From Acholeplasmataceae bacterium UBA2284 (GTDB lineage Bacteria; Bacillota_I; Bacilli_A; Acholeplasmatales; Acholeplasmataceae), in the NCBI GenBank assembly GCA_002345705.1, contig DDWO01000011.1, positions 21,685-36,834 on the forward strand: a stretch of DNA of 15,150 bases. Reading direction: 5' to 3'. A program made the position numbers and the translations under genes. Under the pieces are notes generated by a model. The model made no database searches. It saw only the letters and a program-made list of their open reading frames with translations, and was not told the DNA's origin. Shown piece by piece: positions 14,513-15,150 of this stretch (its first letter is position 1; every line of letters starts with the position of its first letter).

Positions 14513-14521
14513 TGATATAAT
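14513..14521 (+). promoter_or_regulatory. Extended -10 promoter of the orphan lipoprotein gene
   Basis: TGATATAAT is a full TG-N-TATAAT extended -10, leaving a leader of about 65 bases. The -35 position is only a T-run (about 14493-14500). No riboswitch-like structure is seen in the leader. Confidence 0.6.
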
Positions 14522-14593
14522 CTGAGTAAATATAAACGATGATAGTTAGTTATAATTGAAATTAGTCTAATCAAGAAATGGGGGTATAATAAC

Positions 14594-15025
14594 ATGAAGA
14601 AAATGATATACATGATATTTCTATTAATAGTCATACTATTTTTGTCGTCTTGCACTAAATCAAATCAATTCAATTATTATTCATTGAGAGAAGATATTTC
14701 AAAAGTCGAAATAATACATGTAAATACACAATGGGAATTGGAATATGAAGTATTGAATGAGTTGAGCGAAAATGAAGTAGAGGTATTTTTGGAAAAGTTA
14801 TCGGAAATTAATTATACTAAAGCCTTGTTTGGCGATCCAGGTACTTTGGATGACGAAAAATGTATAAAAATCACATATAAAAGTGGTGATTTTGACATTG
14901 TTACATCATACTTAATAGTTAAATTCGATGCAAATAATTCACAGATTCGATGGGAAAGTATAATTATGGATAAATCAATAGTATCAGAAAAATATAATGT
15001 ATTAATTGAAGAGTATGGTGAATGA
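14594..15025 (+). CDS. Small predicted lipoprotein of unknown function
   Basis: Exported lipoprotein of 143 residues. The N-terminus is basic-hydrophobic with lipobox LSSC, making Cys20 the lipid-bearing residue. The mature part is acidic and hydrophilic with no membrane segment. A recognisable stretch, KALFGDPGTLDDEKCIKITYKSG (about 76-98, key residues FGDP and the following beta-strand IKITY), resembles uncharacterised Firmicutes lipoproteins, but I cannot name a family. GGGG at about 14580-14584 serves as ribosome binding site; the promoter is extended -10 type. It ends in TGA; reading UGA as Trp would only add about ten residues. It stands alone downstream of the tRNA unit, with no partner visible before the window ends. 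Confidence 0.8.
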   Translation: MKKMIYMIFLLIVILFLSSCTKSNQFNYYSLREDISKVEIIHVNTQWELEYEVLNELSENEVEVFLEKLSEINYTKALFGDPGTLDDEKCIKITYKSGDFDIVTSYLIVKFDANNSQIRWESIIMDKSIVSEKYNVLIEEYGE

Positions 15026-15104
15026 TTGGTATACATGTTTAAAATGGAAACATAAGTTAATACACCTGGTGCAGAAAACACATTGATCCAACTTAAGGTT
15101 AATA

Positions 15105-15126
15105 GAAGCATTTATTTACATGCTTC
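15105..15126. repeat. Short inverted repeat downstream of the orphan lipoprotein
   Basis: GAAGCAT (15105-15111) and ATGCTTC (15120-15126) with an 8-base AT-rich spacer. Neither strand has a T-run after it, so it is not a standard terminator. Nothing else is recognised in 15026-15150. Confidence 0.4.
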
Positions 15127-15150
15127 AAACGTCTAGTGACTTCTCATTAG

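Noticed and set aside
7126..15025. UGA read as tryptophan (genetic code 4)
   Set aside because: TGA ends three well-placed genes: the protease (in an ATGA overlap), the phosphatase at family length, and the orphan lipoprotein. Tryptophan is encoded by TGG throughout.
14812..15111. 99-codon minus-strand frame at the right edge
   Set aside because: It overlaps the supported lipoprotein gene, lacks a ribosome binding site, and its ATG lies in the inverted repeat; its translation shows no domain.

Overview
The window reads as chromosomal DNA from a low-GC member of the Firmicutes/Mollicutes lineage, most likely an Acholeplasma-like (Acholeplasmataceae) organism. The evidence is the AT-rich sequence, dense gene packing with short hairpin/T-run terminators, strong AGGAGG-type ribosome binding sites, a CIRCE-controlled clpB of the short mycoplasma type (no N-terminal domain), and lipoproteins with SS-C lipoboxes. 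UGA acts as a stop in at least three genes (ends at 7128, 14261 and 15025) and tryptophan is written UGG. This excludes the Mycoplasma/Spiroplasma code and fits Acholeplasma or a near relative. The genus is inference; the low-GC Gram-positive type is well supported.

Layout from left to right: the 3' part of an S9 serine peptidase (1-1581, cut by the window edge); an nfeD-floT membrane-scaffold operon (1703-3738); a convergent flavodoxin/2x[4Fe-4S] ferredoxin fusion gene (3762-4475, minus strand) sharing a bidirectional terminator with floT; a secreted subtilisin-like protease with four InlB-type repeats and Ig-like modules, translationally coupled (ATGA overlap) to a lipoprotein with the same Ig-like modules (4630-7649); a small DUF2188-type protein with a 7-copy pentapeptide repeat (7775-8236); an AEC-family carrier coupled to a SAM methyltransferase (8357-10052); an APC amino-acid permease (10141-11466); convergent clpB (11497-13626, minus strand) with a consensus sigma-A promoter and a CIRCE operator; divergent from it a low-molecular-weight tyrosine phosphatase (13791-14261), then tRNA-Cys(GCA) with its own promoter, a structured trailer and a terminator; finally an orphan lipoprotein (14594-15025).

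Most genes form one- or two-gene units with their own promoter and terminator. There is no sign of phage, transposon, CRISPR or a defence system, and no stretch over 300 bases lacks a gene. The parts most worth a second look are the protease/lipoprotein pair sharing a GIDT-type Ig-like module, the clpB control region with a second CIRCE-like inverted repeat abutting the ribosome binding site, the hairpin between tRNA-Cys and its terminator, and the in-frame 15-bp tandem repeat. I did not find convincing evidence of an entirely new system.
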